Assembly (NCBI GenBank): GCA_933207985.1
Contig: OW240912.1
Coordinates: 204,668,240-204,732,239, forward strand
From: Pelobates cultripes
Lineage: Eukaryota; Chordata; Amphibia; Anura; Pelobatidae
Reading direction: 5' to 3'
DNA length: 64,000 bases
In this document: piece by piece, positions 21,661 through 33,043 of the stretch
How positions within the stretch are numbered: position 1 is the first letter of the stretch
Layout: the number at the start of each line of letters is the position of its first letter
Made by a program: the position numbers and the translations under genes
The notes under the pieces: model-generated
Told to the model about the DNA's origin: nothing
The model's input: the letters and a program-made list of their open reading frames with translations, nothing else
Databases searched by the model: none

Positions 21661-23018
21661 CTAGATTTTTATGCTGGTCCTTCGCCATACAAGGCCACCC
21701 TCCCCTTTCTCTTTTGCCTGGCCTTTTCTATATAAAGAGTACCCTGGTATTGCTATGTCCCAGTCATTTTTCTCATTATACCATGTCTCAGTAACAGCGA
21801 CTAAATCTACACTATCAGTTGCCATTATTGCTACAAGTTCATGGATCTTATTCCCTAAACTGCGAGCATTTGTAGACATGACTCTAAGCTTATCATTTTT
21901 TAACACACTTGCTACAGGCACCTTCTCTCCTTGTTTTGGGGGACAATTGGATTGATGTTTTTTTATCACCCTTTTGCCACCCCCCCAGTTTAAATACATC
22001 CTAGTAAAACCTCTGAACTGCTCACTGAGAACATTTGTTCCCTTTTGAGAAAGATGCAAACCATCTTTTTTGTACAGCTTATCTCCATTCCAAACAGAGT
22101 TACCATGAGAAATAAAGCCAAATCCTTGCTCCCGACACCATTCACCAAGCCACAAATTAAAGTCCGTAATACGCATCCGCCTGTCATTCTGAGTGTTATG
22201 CACAGGCAGAACTTCAGAGAATGACAGTGTGGAAGCAACCTGCCGTATATCATTGGCAAAACACTAAAAACTTCCTTAACCTCTGAAACCTCATTGCAAG
22301 CCAAGTCATTTGTCCCTAGATGGACAAGTACATCCAATTCCCCTTCCTGCTTTGCTTGCTTAACAATATTACAGATACGTCTCCTGTCTCTGTGAGCAGT
22401 AGCTCCGGGAAGACACCTCACAAGACCACCATTGTCCATCTCCACACCTCTTATGATGGAATCCCCCAACAACAACTGCTTTCTATTAGGCCTCACCATA
22501 GTCTCCATGGTCTCCACAACACCACTAGCCTCAGTGCCTCTCTCCACAACACCACTAGCCTCAGTGCCTCTCTCCACAACACCACTAGCCTCAGTGCCTC
22601 TCTCCACAACACCACTAGCCTCAGTGCCTCTCTCCACAACACCACAAGCCTCAGTGCCTCTCTCCACAACACCACAAGCCTCATTGCCTCTCTCCACAAC
22701 AACATTACACTCTGAAAGTGCAGAAAATGAATTATGAAGAGCAACAGACTGTGCAAAATGCCTTTTATCCACAACTCTAAGTCTACCAGATCCTACAGTA
22801 ATCCATCTGCCTTTCCTAACATGTCTCTGCGGCAGTGGCTTTGCAGCAGTTCCAGTCTGAGTTTCTACACCAGATAATTTACAAATCTCAGACTTCAAAA
22901 ATACAATCTCCTGCCGCAAAATAGAGAACTGTCTACAGATAAGACAACAACCAAACCTCCAAAAAGTGGAACGTGAAACAAATGCATAGCAATTGTTACA
23001 CTGAACTAAGCCTGCCAT
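21661..23018 (-). pseudogene. CR1 ORF1 (zinc-finger-like N-terminus, esterase domain) running into the endonuclease
   Basis: The ATG at 23018 opens MAGLVQCNNCYAF, with paired cysteines (CNNC, then CCLIC), followed by a helical stretch. An in-frame decapeptide repeat (VVERGTEASG) spans about 22710-22517. The SGNH/esterase domain follows: LLLGDSIIRGV (catalytic serine block), RCLPGAT and VLVHLGTNDL (block III). A frameshift near 22205 moves the rest to another frame, where KKDGLHLSQKG supplies the Asp-X-X-His block. That same frame then runs without a stop into endonuclease residues VMSTNARSLGNK and LVAVTETWYNEKNDW. Esterase domains in CR1 ORF1 are known (Kapitonov and Jurka); their role is unclear. 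Confidence 0.83.
22517..22712 (-). repeat. 30-bp tandem repeat inside CR1 ORF1
   Basis: Six to seven copies of a 30-bp unit (plus strand CTCTCCACAACACCACTAGC plus CTCAGTGCCT). The unit is a multiple of three, so copy-number change keeps the reading frame. The central copies are identical, indicating recent expansion. Confidence 0.9.
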
Positions 23019-23097
23019 TCCAATTATGAGAATAATTTAAATCTTAACAAATCTTAACTTTTTTCTTTATCCTCCTGAATACCTCAGATTACCTCCA

Positions 23098-23225
23098 GGT
23101 TATCTCCAGAATATCTCCAACTAGACACTTAGAAACAGCACTCTCCAGAATATCTCCAACTAGACACTTAGAAACAGCACTCTCCAGAATATCTCCAACT
23201 AGACACTTAGAAACAGCACTTGGAA
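23098..23225 (-). repeat. 39-bp tandem repeats in the CR1 5' UTR
   Basis: Three consecutive copies of a unit containing CAGAATATCTCCAACTAGAC and ACTTAGAAACAGCACT. A further copy lies at about 23524-23563, close to the 5' end of the element. Tandem monomers in LINE 5' UTRs often act as promoters; that role is inference here. Confidence 0.75.
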
Positions 23226-23616
23226 GTAGCACCAAGCTATATTAGACAAGCTAATGAGACCAAGCCTTATATAACTCCTTAAATCACCGCCCACTAGGAA
23301 TGTTTAACACCTGAGTAGGCCTCTGCTTATTTGCAAACAATAGCTAATTAACCAGCAATCAACAGCAAGTAACTAGCTTAATCAAATCAAATGCCTTATA
23401 ATTACCAACAGGAATTCAAACCTTGGGCAATCAGTAACCTTTTCCTACAGATGAATCTTACCTGTAACAGTAGAAAAGAAAGCTCTTAGCACAACTCTTA
23501 GACAGTTGAAGCTTCTGTAAAACTCTCCAGAATATCGCCAACTAGACACTTAGAAACAGCACTTGGAAGTAGCACCAAGTTGGAAGTTCAGCACACTTTG
23601 CAGCACTGGACTAGGA

Positions 23617-23787
23617 AGCAGCTCTAGTGGCCATCTGAGTGACTGTCACTAGAGATGTTCCTAGGCAGCAATGTAAACACTGCCTTTTCTCTAAAAAGGT
23701 AGCATTTACAGTGCTCAGCCTACAGGGACAGGCTATAGACACCATAACCACTACATTAAACTGGAGTAGTTCTGGTGACCCTTTAAT
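23617..23787. repeat. Fragment of the MITE family seen at 58370-58800
   Basis: It shares CCTAGGC..GTAATGTAAACACTGC, TTTTCTCT, AACCACTAC and TTCTGGTGAC..CCTTTAA with the right half of the 58 kb element. It is truncated by the CR1 5' end on the left. Confidence 0.6.
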
Positions 23788-23839
23788 ACAAAGTCTTTCT
23801 CTCACCGGTCAACTCTAAATTACAGGGAGAGCAGAAGAC

Positions 23840-26056
23840 ACAAGTGAAGATGCACTTTGTTTGTGTCTTTCTCCCCCAAGCCCTTTCATGTGTCTCGTAG
23901 CTCCAGCCCCTTTGTCTCTTTCTCCCCTTCCCCAGCCCTACTGTTTCTTTCCCAGGCCCAGCATCTCTGTGTGTCTCTTTCTCCACAGTTTCTGTGTGTC
24001 TCATTCTCCCCTTCCAAGTCCCTCTGTGTGTCTTTTGTTCATCTTTCTCAGCCCCTCTGTCTCTTTCTCCCCAGACCTCTCTGTGTCTTTTTTCTCCACA
24101 GACTCTCTGTGTGTCTCATTAACCCCCAGCCTTCCTTGTGTACTACTAGCCCTCCAAGCCCTCCATGTGTCCCTATAACCCCTCCCAGCCATCCATGCAT
24201 CCCATTAACCCACCCTGAGCCCTGTATGTCTTATTAGCCCTCCCATGTGTCTCAGCAGCATCCCCACGTGTCCCATGAGCCCCCCCATGTGTCCCATTAG
24301 CACCCAGCCCTCCATGTGTCCTATTAGCCCTCTCTCACAGCCCTCCATGTGTCCCACTAGTCCCCCTCCCAGCCCTTCATGTGTCCCTATACCCCCTCCC
24401 AGCCCTCCATGTGTCCCTATAGACCCCAGCCCTCCATGTGTCCCTATAGCCCCCTCCCCGGCCCACATGGGTCCCGATAGCCCCCTCCCCAGCCCCCATG
24501 TGTCCCTATGCCCCTATGTGTCCGTATAGCCCCCATGTGTCCCTATAACCCCATTCCCAGCCCCCATGTGTTTCTATAGCCCCTACAACCCCCATTTGTC
24601 CCATTATAGCCCCTCCCTAGCCCACATGTGTCTCTATAACCACCCAGCCCCCATGTCTCCCATTATAGCCCCCATGTGTCCCATTATAGCCCCCTCCCCA
24701 GCACCCATGTGTCCCTATAGCCCCTAGCCCCCATCTGTACTATTAGCCCTCCCTCCCAGCCCTCCATATGTCCCTATACCCCCTCCCAGCCCTTCATGTG
24801 TCCCAATACCCCCATCCCAGCCCTCCATGTGCCCCTAAACCCCCTCCCAGCACCCCTCCGAGCCCTGTCCCTATACCACCTCCCAGCCCTCTATGCATCC
24901 CATTAGCCCTCCCATGTGTCTCAGCAGCATCCCCACATGAGTCCCATTAGCCCCCCCCATGTGTCCCATTAGCAATCAGCCCTCCATGTGTCCTGTTAGC
25001 CCTCTCTCCCAGCCCTCCATGTGTCCCACTAGCCCTTCTCCTAGCCCTTCATGTGTCCCAATACCCCCTCCCAGCCCTCCATGTGTCCCTATACCCCCTC
25101 CCAGCCCTCTATGCATCCCATTAGCCCCCTCCGAGCCCTGTATGTCTTCTTAGCCCTCCCATTTGTCTCAGCAGCATCCCCACATGAGTCCCATGAGCCC
25201 CCCATGTGTCCCATTAGCACCAAGCCCTCCATGTGTCCTGTTAGCCCTCTCTCCCAGCCCTCCATGTGTCCCACTAGCCCTCCCAGCCCTCATGTGTTCC
25301 TACTACCCTCCCAGCCCTCCATGTGTCCCTATAGCCCCTTCCCCCAGCCCAATGTGTCCCTATAGCCCCCATGTGTCCCTATAGCCCCATGTGTCACTGT
25401 GCCCCTATGTGTCCATATAGCCCCCATGTGTCCCTATAACCCCATGTGCCCCTATAGCCCCCATGTGTCCCATTATAGCCCCTCCCTAGCCCCCATGTGT
25501 CCTATTAGCCCTCTCTCCCAGCCCTCCATGTGTCCCACTAGCCCCCTCCCAGCCCTTCATGTGTTCCTATCCCCCCTCCCATCCCTCCATGTGTCCCTAT
25601 AGCCCCCTCCCCATCCCCATGTGTCCCTATATAGCCCCATGTGTCACTGTGCCCCTATGTGTCCGTATAGCCCCATGTGTCCCATTATAGCCCCTCCCTA
25701 GCCCCCATGTGTCTCTATAACCACCCAGCCCCCATGTGTCCCATTATACCCCCATGTGTCCCTATAGCCCCCTAGTATCCCATTATAGCCCCCTCCCTAG
25801 CCCCCATGTGTCCCTATAGCCTCCCCAGCCCCAATGTGTCCCATTATATCCCCCTCTCCAGCCCCAATGTGTCTCATTATAGCCCTCATGTGTCCCATTA
25901 TAGCCTCCCCCCACTCTCCCTGTAGGCCTGTACCTTGTTGTAGCGTGGCCGAGCAGGTAGAGTTTCTGTTCCCTTACCCGGTCTAACAAGAAGCAGTCTG
26001 TGAGCACTTCCTGTCAGAAGCTCCTCTACTGTGGTCTGCCTGCTCTGCCACGCTAC
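23840..26056. repeat. Large C/T-rich minisatellite array
   Basis: About 2.1 kb of units built on CCATGTGTCCCTATAGCCCC and CTCCCAGCCCTCCATGTGTC, preceded by TGTGTCTCTTTCTCCCC units like those at 7400-7905. A block of about 260 bp containing CTCAGCAGCATCCCCA recurs at about 24248, 24918 and 25168, so there is higher-order structure. It ends in an inverted pair GTAGCGTGGC (about 25941) / GCCACGCTAC (about 26047). Coding frames across it are artefacts. Confidence 0.85.
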
Positions 26057-26391
26057 ATTCTGTGACCGGCAGGAGGGAAGCGCATCCCCTCCTGCCAGTT
26101 ACTGTGTAATTATTTTATCTATACATGGTGCAAGCAATATATCTAGCAAATTAATAGATTTTCCAATATTTAGTTGAAATTATAGCTTCCCCCTGACTCC
26201 TTGTCAGACAGACTATGGGCATTTAGATGATGTATATCTGCAGTATAGCATGTCTACCTGTGTGGAGTTGGCCAGCTTGATGATGGGGAATGCACATGAG
26301 TTCCACGCATGTCCCTATTTAATTATTAATTTAAATATTTTTATCTAGCTAAAGATCAATATAAGACTAAAGGTTCACTTTAAAGTCCTTG
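26057..26391. other. Non-coding; left copy of a local duplication
   Basis: The phrase TGATGGGGAATGCACAT followed by TTTAATTATTAATTTAA at about 26279-26335 recurs at about 27030-27065, on the other side of the MITE at 26392-26818. This points to a direct duplication or two fragments of one repeat. Confidence 0.45.
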
Positions 26392-26818
26392 TTAAAGGAC
26401 CACTATAGGCACCCAGACCACTTCAGCTTAATGAAGTGGTCTGGGTGCAAGGTTCAGCTAGGGTTAACCCTTTTTTCTATAAATATATCAGTTTCAGAGA
26501 AACTGCTATGTTTATATTAGGGTTAATCCAGCCTCTAGTGGCTGTCTCATTGACAGCCGCTAGAGGCGCTTGTGTGCTTCTCACTGTGATTTTCACAGTG
26601 AGAAGACGCCAGCGTCCATAGGAAAGCATTGAGAATGCTTTCCTATGGACTGGCTGAATGCGCGCATTCAGCCGAGGAGGAGGAGAGCTCCCCGCCTGGC
26701 ACTGGAGAACGAGGTAAGGTTAACCCCTTCCTCACCCTAGAGCCCGGCGGGAGGGGGATCCTGAGGGTGGGGGCTCCCTCAGGGCACTATAGTGCCAGGA
26801 AAACAAGTGGTCCTTTAA
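26392..26818. mobile_element. TTAA-flanked MITE (copy 1)
   Basis: Starts TTAAAGGACCACTATAGGCA and ends GTGCCAGGAAAACAAGTGGTCCTTTAA, with inverted termini. The interior holds the palindrome TTCTCACTGTGATTTTCACAGTGAGAA and CGTCCATAGGAAAGCATTGA. A second copy in the opposite orientation lies at 38474-38914. No coding capacity. Confidence 0.75.
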
Positions 26819-28538
26819 AGTAGCATAAAACAAAAAATTATCACCATAAAACATTAAATTATCACAAATTCTGCAGTTAGCCCAGAGTTTCTCCTGATGC
26901 TGTCCGGCCTCCCAATGATATTTCTCCTCCCCCTGCTGCTGTACCCATGTCAAACACTGACGCTTCCTTTCACTGAAAGTGTGATCAGATCTTGACTCCT
27001 GAATCTCCATTTGGAGATTGCCAGCTTCATGATGGGGAATGCACATTTAATTATTAATTTAATTATTTAAAAATCTTTAAAGGGATTGTTAAAGTTGTTT
27101 TGTTGATAGCATAAAACATTAAATTATCAGTTTAAAATAAAATGAATACTTATTTAACTACTCACAAAGTACACAAGAAAAAATAAAATGTATAATAATA
27201 AGTAATTTGTTCATATATTAATTCTTAAATTTTTATTTTTCAATCACTGTTCTCTAAACAATTCAAGGCTAAGAAGGGTTTTATCAGAGTGTTTAGGAGT
27301 ATGTGAGTCCAATCAGCATGTTTCAATTTATTTTGGAGGTTAGATGGTTTTTTTCCGTTTGCAGGGTGGTGATTGTAAATAAATCACTGCACTGGGCCAT
27401 GGTGCGCTTTTGAGTCTTACTTTCGTCCACGTCAGGAACCACTTCAGACATTTGTAGAGGAACACATGAGCTCTTTGGGGGTGGTACAATTCCACACAAG
27501 ATGTTTATTAAATCCTCTCTTTTAATTATGTGTGGGCAATGAGCTACACAGGCTAATAGCTCTTTACTGCGCCTTTGACGTCCAATTTTAATTCCTAATT
27601 CATAGTTGTGTTGATAGGTAACTAGACTTTCTTCGTAAAGATGTGTTTGGAGGCTACTTGTATGGTTGAACATGTGGGGGATGCTGCTTGTGATGTCACC
27701 AACAAACACAGAGGAAGGGTCTAATTAAATTTGCTTTATTTCTTTTTTTTTTAAAAGGGGGGGAGGTGGGGAGTAAGGCAAGCTAGTAAGGGGTACTCCA
27801 TTCAAAAATAATGTTTTATTAAAACACCGTTTTAGGTTGGATTAACCCCCTAAGGTATATCTGGCCCTGTTTGGGGGATGTCATGACTCACACAGCCATG
27901 CTGGGTAGTGCGCACATATTATCTGTGGGGGAGCTGCCAAAGACCCTGCACCCGGAGGGGGCCGCTTGATCTCCTATTGACCGAGGGCCCTGTGAGTTGT
28001 CAGTCCACCCCTGGTAACCTTACTTATTTCTTGACACCTTTCTGCCCAGAACTTTATCAACTTGTAAGTACTTAATAGGTAAAGTAAGTTGTACCATTTT
28101 TTAAGAAATTTAACAACAAAAAAATCTAATTTATGTGTTTTTCCAAAGGAGTGTTTTCTATTATAATTCATAATTCTCATGACAACCTGTGGTGACTCTC
28201 TTGCTATACCTGCTGTTTTTTTTAAACTTTGATGTATGTAAATAAATACATTAAATGAAGAACTAGAACTCATGTGAACGCACATTTTTCCAGGGTTTCA
28301 ATTGACCACACATATTACAACCTATTTAAAGATAGTTTCTGTGATAATCAGACTCAAGAGTTAAATGGCTGAACAAGTGATCTGAAGTCCCATTATATCC
28401 CAACATATATTTCCTCGATATTATTGCTTTCAATACTATTCAAATACTTCCTATTCCTCAGTTTAAGTTTTCTCTCTGTCTTCCTGACAAAGCAGACATT
28501 GCACATTACGCATATGTTTAAAGAAATTACAAACTTCA
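26819..28538. other. Mostly unassigned non-coding sequence
   Basis: Contains the right half of the local duplication (near 27030), a polypyrimidine/G-rich run near 27735-27770, and a repeat-like end near 27960-28015 (GTCAGTCCACCCCTGG). Apart from the frame at 27323-27709 no coding signal is visible. Confidence 0.4.
27323..27709 (-). CDS. Unrecognised 128-residue open frame
   Basis: A minus-strand frame from an ATG at 27709 to a stop at 27323. I do not recognise the protein. It contains YELGIKIGRQRRSKELL, CVAHCPHIIKREDL and a proline/serine stretch PPPKSSCVPL; no membrane segment or zinc-binding pattern stands out. The composition is more balanced than that of the AT-driven frames nearby, and codons do not look low-complexity. 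There is no obvious splice context linking it to COL16A1, although it lies on the same strand within the expected intron. It may be a fragment of a transposon or a processed gene, or chance. Confidence 0.25.
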   Translation of the reverse strand: MFVGDITSSIPHMFNHTSSLQTHLYEESLVTYQHNYELGIKIGRQRRSKELLACVAHCPHIIKREDLINILCGIVPPPKSSCVPLQMSEVVPDVDESKTQKRTMAQCSDLFTITTLQTEKNHLTSKIN

Positions 28539-30216
28539 TATGACTTCATACTAAACACTTACTGGTATGACTTCATACTAAACACTTACTGGTATGACTT
28601 CATGCTAAACATTTACTGGTATGACTTCATACTGAAACATTTACTGGTATGACTTCATACTAAACATTTACTGGTATGACTTCATACTGAAACATTTACT
28701 GGTATGACTTCATGCTAAACATTTACTGGTATGACTTCATACTGAAACATTTACTGGTATGACTTCATACTGAAACATTTACTGGTATGACTTCATACTA
28801 AACACTTACTGGTATGACTTCATACTGAAACATTTACTGGTATGACTTCATACTAAACATTTACTGGTATGACTTCATACTGAAACATTTACTGGTATGA
28901 CTTCATACTAAACATTTACTGGTATGACTTCATATTGAAACATTTACTGGTATGACTTCATACTAAACACTTACTGGTATGACTTCATACTGACACATTT
29001 ACTGGTATGACTTCATACTAAACATTTATTGGTATGACTTCATACTATACACTTACTGGTATGACTTCATACTAAACATTTACTGGTATGACTTCATACT
29101 GAAACATTTACTGGTATGACTTCATACTAAACATTTACTGGTATGACTTCATACTGAAACATTTACTGGTATGACTTTATAAACATTTACTGGTATGACT
29201 TCATATTGAAACATTTACTGGTATGACTTCATACTAAACACTTACTGGTATGACTTCATACTAAACATTTACTGGTATGACTTCATACTGAAACATTTAC
29301 TGGTATGACTTCATACTAAACATTTACTGGTATGACTTCATACTGAAACATTTACTGGTATGACTTTATAAACATTTACTGGTATGACTTCATACTAAAC
29401 ACTTACTGGTATGACTTCATACTAAACATTTACTGGTATGACTTCATACTAAACAATTACTGGTATGACTTCATACTGAAACATTTACTGGTATGACTTC
29501 ATACTAAACATTTACTGGTATGACTTCATACTAAACAATTACTGGTATGACTTCATACTGAAACATTTACTGGTATGACTTCATACTAAACATTTACTGG
29601 TATGACTTCATACTAAACATTTACTGGTATGACTTCATACTGAAACATTTACTGGTATGACTTCATACTAAACAATTACTGGTATGACTTCATACTGAAA
29701 CATTTACTGGTATGACTTTATAAACATTTACTGGTATGACTTCATACTGAAACATTTACTGGTATGACTTTATAAACATTTACTGGTATGACTTCATATT
29801 GAAACATTTACTGGTATGACTTCATACTAAACACTTACTGGTATGACTTCATACTAAACATTTACTGGTATGACTTCATACTGAAACATTTACTGGTATG
29901 ACTTCATACTAAACATTTACTGGTATGACTTCATACTGAAACATTTACTGGTATGACTTTATAAACATTTACTGGTATGACTTCATACTAAACACTTACT
30001 GGTATGACTTCATACTAAACATTTACTGGTATGACTTCATACTAAACAATTACTGGTATGACTTCATACTGAAACATTTACTGGTATGACTTCATACTAA
30101 ACATTTACTGGTATGACTTCATACTAAACAATTACTGGTATGACTTCATACTGAAACATTTACTGGTATGACTTTATAAACATTTACTGGTATGACTTCA
30201 TACTATACACTTACTG
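28539..30216. repeat. 27-bp minisatellite, about 60 units, with higher-order duplication
   Basis: The basic unit is GGTATGACTTCATACTAAAC plus ATTTACT (27 bp). A 28-bp variant carries ACTGAAACA, and a 24-bp variant carries GACTTTATAAACA. The short-variant landmarks at about 29171 and 29360 recur at about 29764 and 29953, both displaced by 593 bp, so a block of at least 400 bp was duplicated as a unit. There are no unique spacers between units, so this is not a CRISPR-like array. Confidence 0.95.
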
Positions 30217-30559
30217 GTTACGTTAGATGTAAAATATCTAATTTAGAAGGAAAATGACATTTACATTGGTGTTTGCCATGTCTAAAATTGTCTTTATGTG
30301 ATAATCAACAATCTTCTAAACTTTTAAACAACCAATCATATGCCATTTACATAAACTAGAAGATAATACATTTCCCTACTATATACATTCCCTCCCTCAC
30401 AATGGGGGGCAATGTTTCATAACCTAATAATGTTTGTAAGATTTTATAGATAATAGCTTTAATTAAAACACATTAATTACGGTAATGTATACCAAATATC
30501 ACAGTCTTACCACCATTTTTGTTTTCCCACGTTCAAAATGAAATCCCTTCACTTCTGCT

Positions 30560-31842
30560 TTAACCCCTTAAGGACTGAGCCAAATGTACACGGTTTGATC
30601 AAAATAAAACATAAACAAAACCTGGAATTTGACTATATGTCTGTTCAACTGTAATTCACCTCTTTCATATTAAATGCACCCACACTTATTATATATCATT
30701 TTATTCAGGAGAAATAGGGCTTTCATTTAACATCAAATATTTAGCTATGAAACATGATTTAATATGAATAAAATATAAAGTGAGAAATTAAGAAATGTAT
30801 TTTTTTTAGTTCTGCATGACATTTGAATTGTGAGTGTCATAATACTGTTTGCTTTTACTGCAATAAAATACACATATTTCTATTCAGTGATGTCTCGCCT
30901 GTAAAACAGTACCCCATATGTATAGATTTTATTGTGTTTTGGGAAGTTACAGGGTCAAACATAGCATATTACATTTTTCAGTTTTTTCACATTGAAATTT
31001 GCCAGATTGATTATGTTGCCTTTGAAATCGTATGGTAGTCCATGAATGAAAATTACCCCCATGATGGCATACCATTTGCAATAGTAGACAACCCAAGGTA
31101 TTGCAAATGGGGTGTGTCCAGTATTTTTTAGTGGCCAATTAGTCACAAACACTGTCTAAAATTGGCGTTCAAATTAGTGTGAAAAATGTAAAAAAACTAA
31201 TTTGAACGCCACTTTTGAACAGTGTTTGTTACTAAGTGGCTACTAAAAAGACTAGACATACCCCATTTGCAATACCTTGCGTTGTCTACTTTTACAAATG
31301 GTATACCATCATGCATGTAATTCTCATTCCTGGGCTACCATATGGTCTCAAAGGCAACGTAACCAATTTGGTGAATTTCAATGTAAAAAAACTGAAACAC
31401 AAGCCTTATATTTGACTCTGTAACTTTTGAAAACACCATAAAAAAAGGGGTACTGTTATACTCGGGAGCCTTCGCTAAACACAAATATTAGTGTTTTAAA
31501 ACAGTAAAACGTATCACAACAATTATATCATCAGTGAAAGTGCCGTTTGTGTGTGGAAAAAATGCAAAAAATGTCACTTTCACTGATGATATCATCGTTG
31601 TAATACATTTTACTGTTTTGAAACACTAATATTTGTGTTCAGCGAAGTCTTCCGAGTAAAACAGTACCCGCCATGTACAGGTTTTATGGTGTCTTGGAAA
31701 GTTACAGGGTTAAATATAGTGCTAGCAAATTAAATTCTCTTGCCTTTCTGCCTGGGTTATCACGCAGGTCCTTCAAATTGTAACTAATAAAAAAGACTTC
31801 ATTATGTAAAAATATTATATAAATATATGTAGAATAAAAAAG

Positions 31843-31917
<75 letters not shown>

Positions 31918-32190
31918 ATTTTTAAAAAATTATTTTTATTTATATATAGCGATATATACATATATATTTATGTATATAGATATATATATTATTGTGTTCT
32001 AAGTGTATTTTTATATCATTATATATATATATATATATATATTAATGTTAATATCAAAATACAGTTAGAACGGAATTATACACATATATATATATTTTAA
32101 TTATTTGTTTTTTCTTTTTCATGTATTTATATTTATTTTTTATTATGTATATATATATATTTAATTAATATAATTCTACGTGTATTTTGA

Positions 32191-32226
<36 letters not shown>

Positions 32227-32238
32227 TATGTATTTTAA

Positions 32239-32294
<56 letters not shown>

Positions 32295-32334
32295 TTAAAA
32301 TACTCTTAGACAGTGTATGTGTATGTATGTGTAA

Positions 32335-32371
<37 letters not shown>

Positions 32372-32725
32372 CTTAGATCATATATATACTATACACACAC
32401 ATATATATATATGATCTAAGTATATATTGTTTTATTTTACACTGTTTAAAACTTTATTTCATTTTATTTCAGGCAGCAGGGGCACTACCTGTCATTCCAG
32501 GCACTCCCCTTGCTGGCACTGCTATGGACAGCTATTCCGTCCATGTGATCGTGAGGTCCTCTCAAGGACCACGTGATCACATGGCCCAGTAGGGTTGGAT
32601 CGGCAGTAGGGGGACTCCCTGGGATGTTAGGTAAGTCCCCCCATCATGATTGCCGGTGTGCCGCCCGCCGGCGTTTAGAGCCTGGTCCCCAAGGACGGCA
32701 TAGCACCCCATTCTTAAGGGGTTAA
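30560..32725. mobile_element. TTAA-flanked foldback element (second copy of the 10.2 kb family)
   Basis: TTAA at 30560-30563 is followed by CCCCTTAAGGACTGAG; the right end reads CCAAGGACGG, CATTCTTAAGGGG and TTAA at 32722-32725. The interior is built of hairpins. Arms of roughly 280 bp meet near 31190 (30899-31185 against 31197-31470), and a second hairpin pairs 31460-31548 with 31577-31662. TA-rich microsatellites fill 31840-32420, then a GC-rich segment with GTGATC palindromes precedes the right end. No transposase. It is probably mobilised in trans by a piggyBac-type enzyme, judged from the TTAA target only. Confidence 0.65.
31840..32425. repeat. Compound (TA)n/(TG)n microsatellites
   Basis: Runs of TA and TG around 31848-31914, 32018-32042, 32198-32292 and 32340-32372, separated by AT-rich repeats such as TTAATATTAA. 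Open frames coding for Ile-Tyr runs here are artefacts. Confidence 0.95.
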
Positions 32726-32754
32726 TGCCCTATTGTATGCTATATGTATGCTAC

Positions 32755-33042
32755 AGTGAGATTAGGAGCACTCCCTTTAAGAGAGTGCTCCTAATCTCAG
32801 CTTGTTACCTGGATAAAAGACACCTGGGAGCCAGAAATCCTGCTGATTGATAGGGGATCAAATACTTATTTCACTCATTGACATACAAATCAATTTATAA
32901 CTTCTTTGACATGCATTTTTCTGGATTTTTGTTTATTCTATCTCTCACTGTTAAAATACACCTACCATTAAAATAATAGACTGATCATTTCTTTGTCAGT
33001 GGACAAACGTTCAAAATCAGCAGGGGATCAAATACTTTTTTC

Positions 33043-33043
<1 letters not shown>
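32755..33043 (-). mobile_element. Tc1-like terminal fragment
   Basis: Starts with the hairpin GATTAGGAGCACTC..GAGTGCTCCTAATC, then CTGGGAGCCAGAAATCCTGC, GGGGATCAAATACTTATTTC, and an end reading CAGCAGGGGATCAAATACTT. The GGGGATCAAATACTTATTTC phrase marks a well-known fish/frog Tc1 terminus. Only the 5'-end region is present; the transposase gene is missing. Confidence 0.65.

Larger units (their letters stand above)
19026..23610 (-). mobile_element. Nearly full-length CR1 LINE
   Basis: On the minus strand this carries a 5' UTR with tandem repeats (about 23610-23020), an ORF1 with a cysteine-rich start and SGNH/esterase domain, an endonuclease, a reverse transcriptase and a C-terminal domain. 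It ends in the octamer-repeat tail (ATAGAAAC units, 19026-19050 on the plus strand) typical of CR1 3' ends. Length is about 4.6 kb, close to a complete element. Several single-base frameshifts make it inactive, but most of each domain reads cleanly, so it is fairly young. Confidence 0.88.

Noticed and set aside
22320..22737. Plus-strand frames rich in HNTTSLSAS / LSTTPLASVP repeats
   Set aside because: Antisense shadow of the 30-bp VNTR in CR1 ORF1.
23857..25602. Multiple proline-rich MCP-repeat frames
   Set aside because: Translation of the C/T-rich minisatellite; no start context or conservation pattern.
28539..30216. CRISPR-like regular array
   Set aside because: The units are contiguous 24-28-bp tandem copies without unique spacers, and the context is vertebrate.
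31879..32419. Tyrosine/isoleucine-rich frames
   Set aside because: Translation of TA/TG microsatellites.
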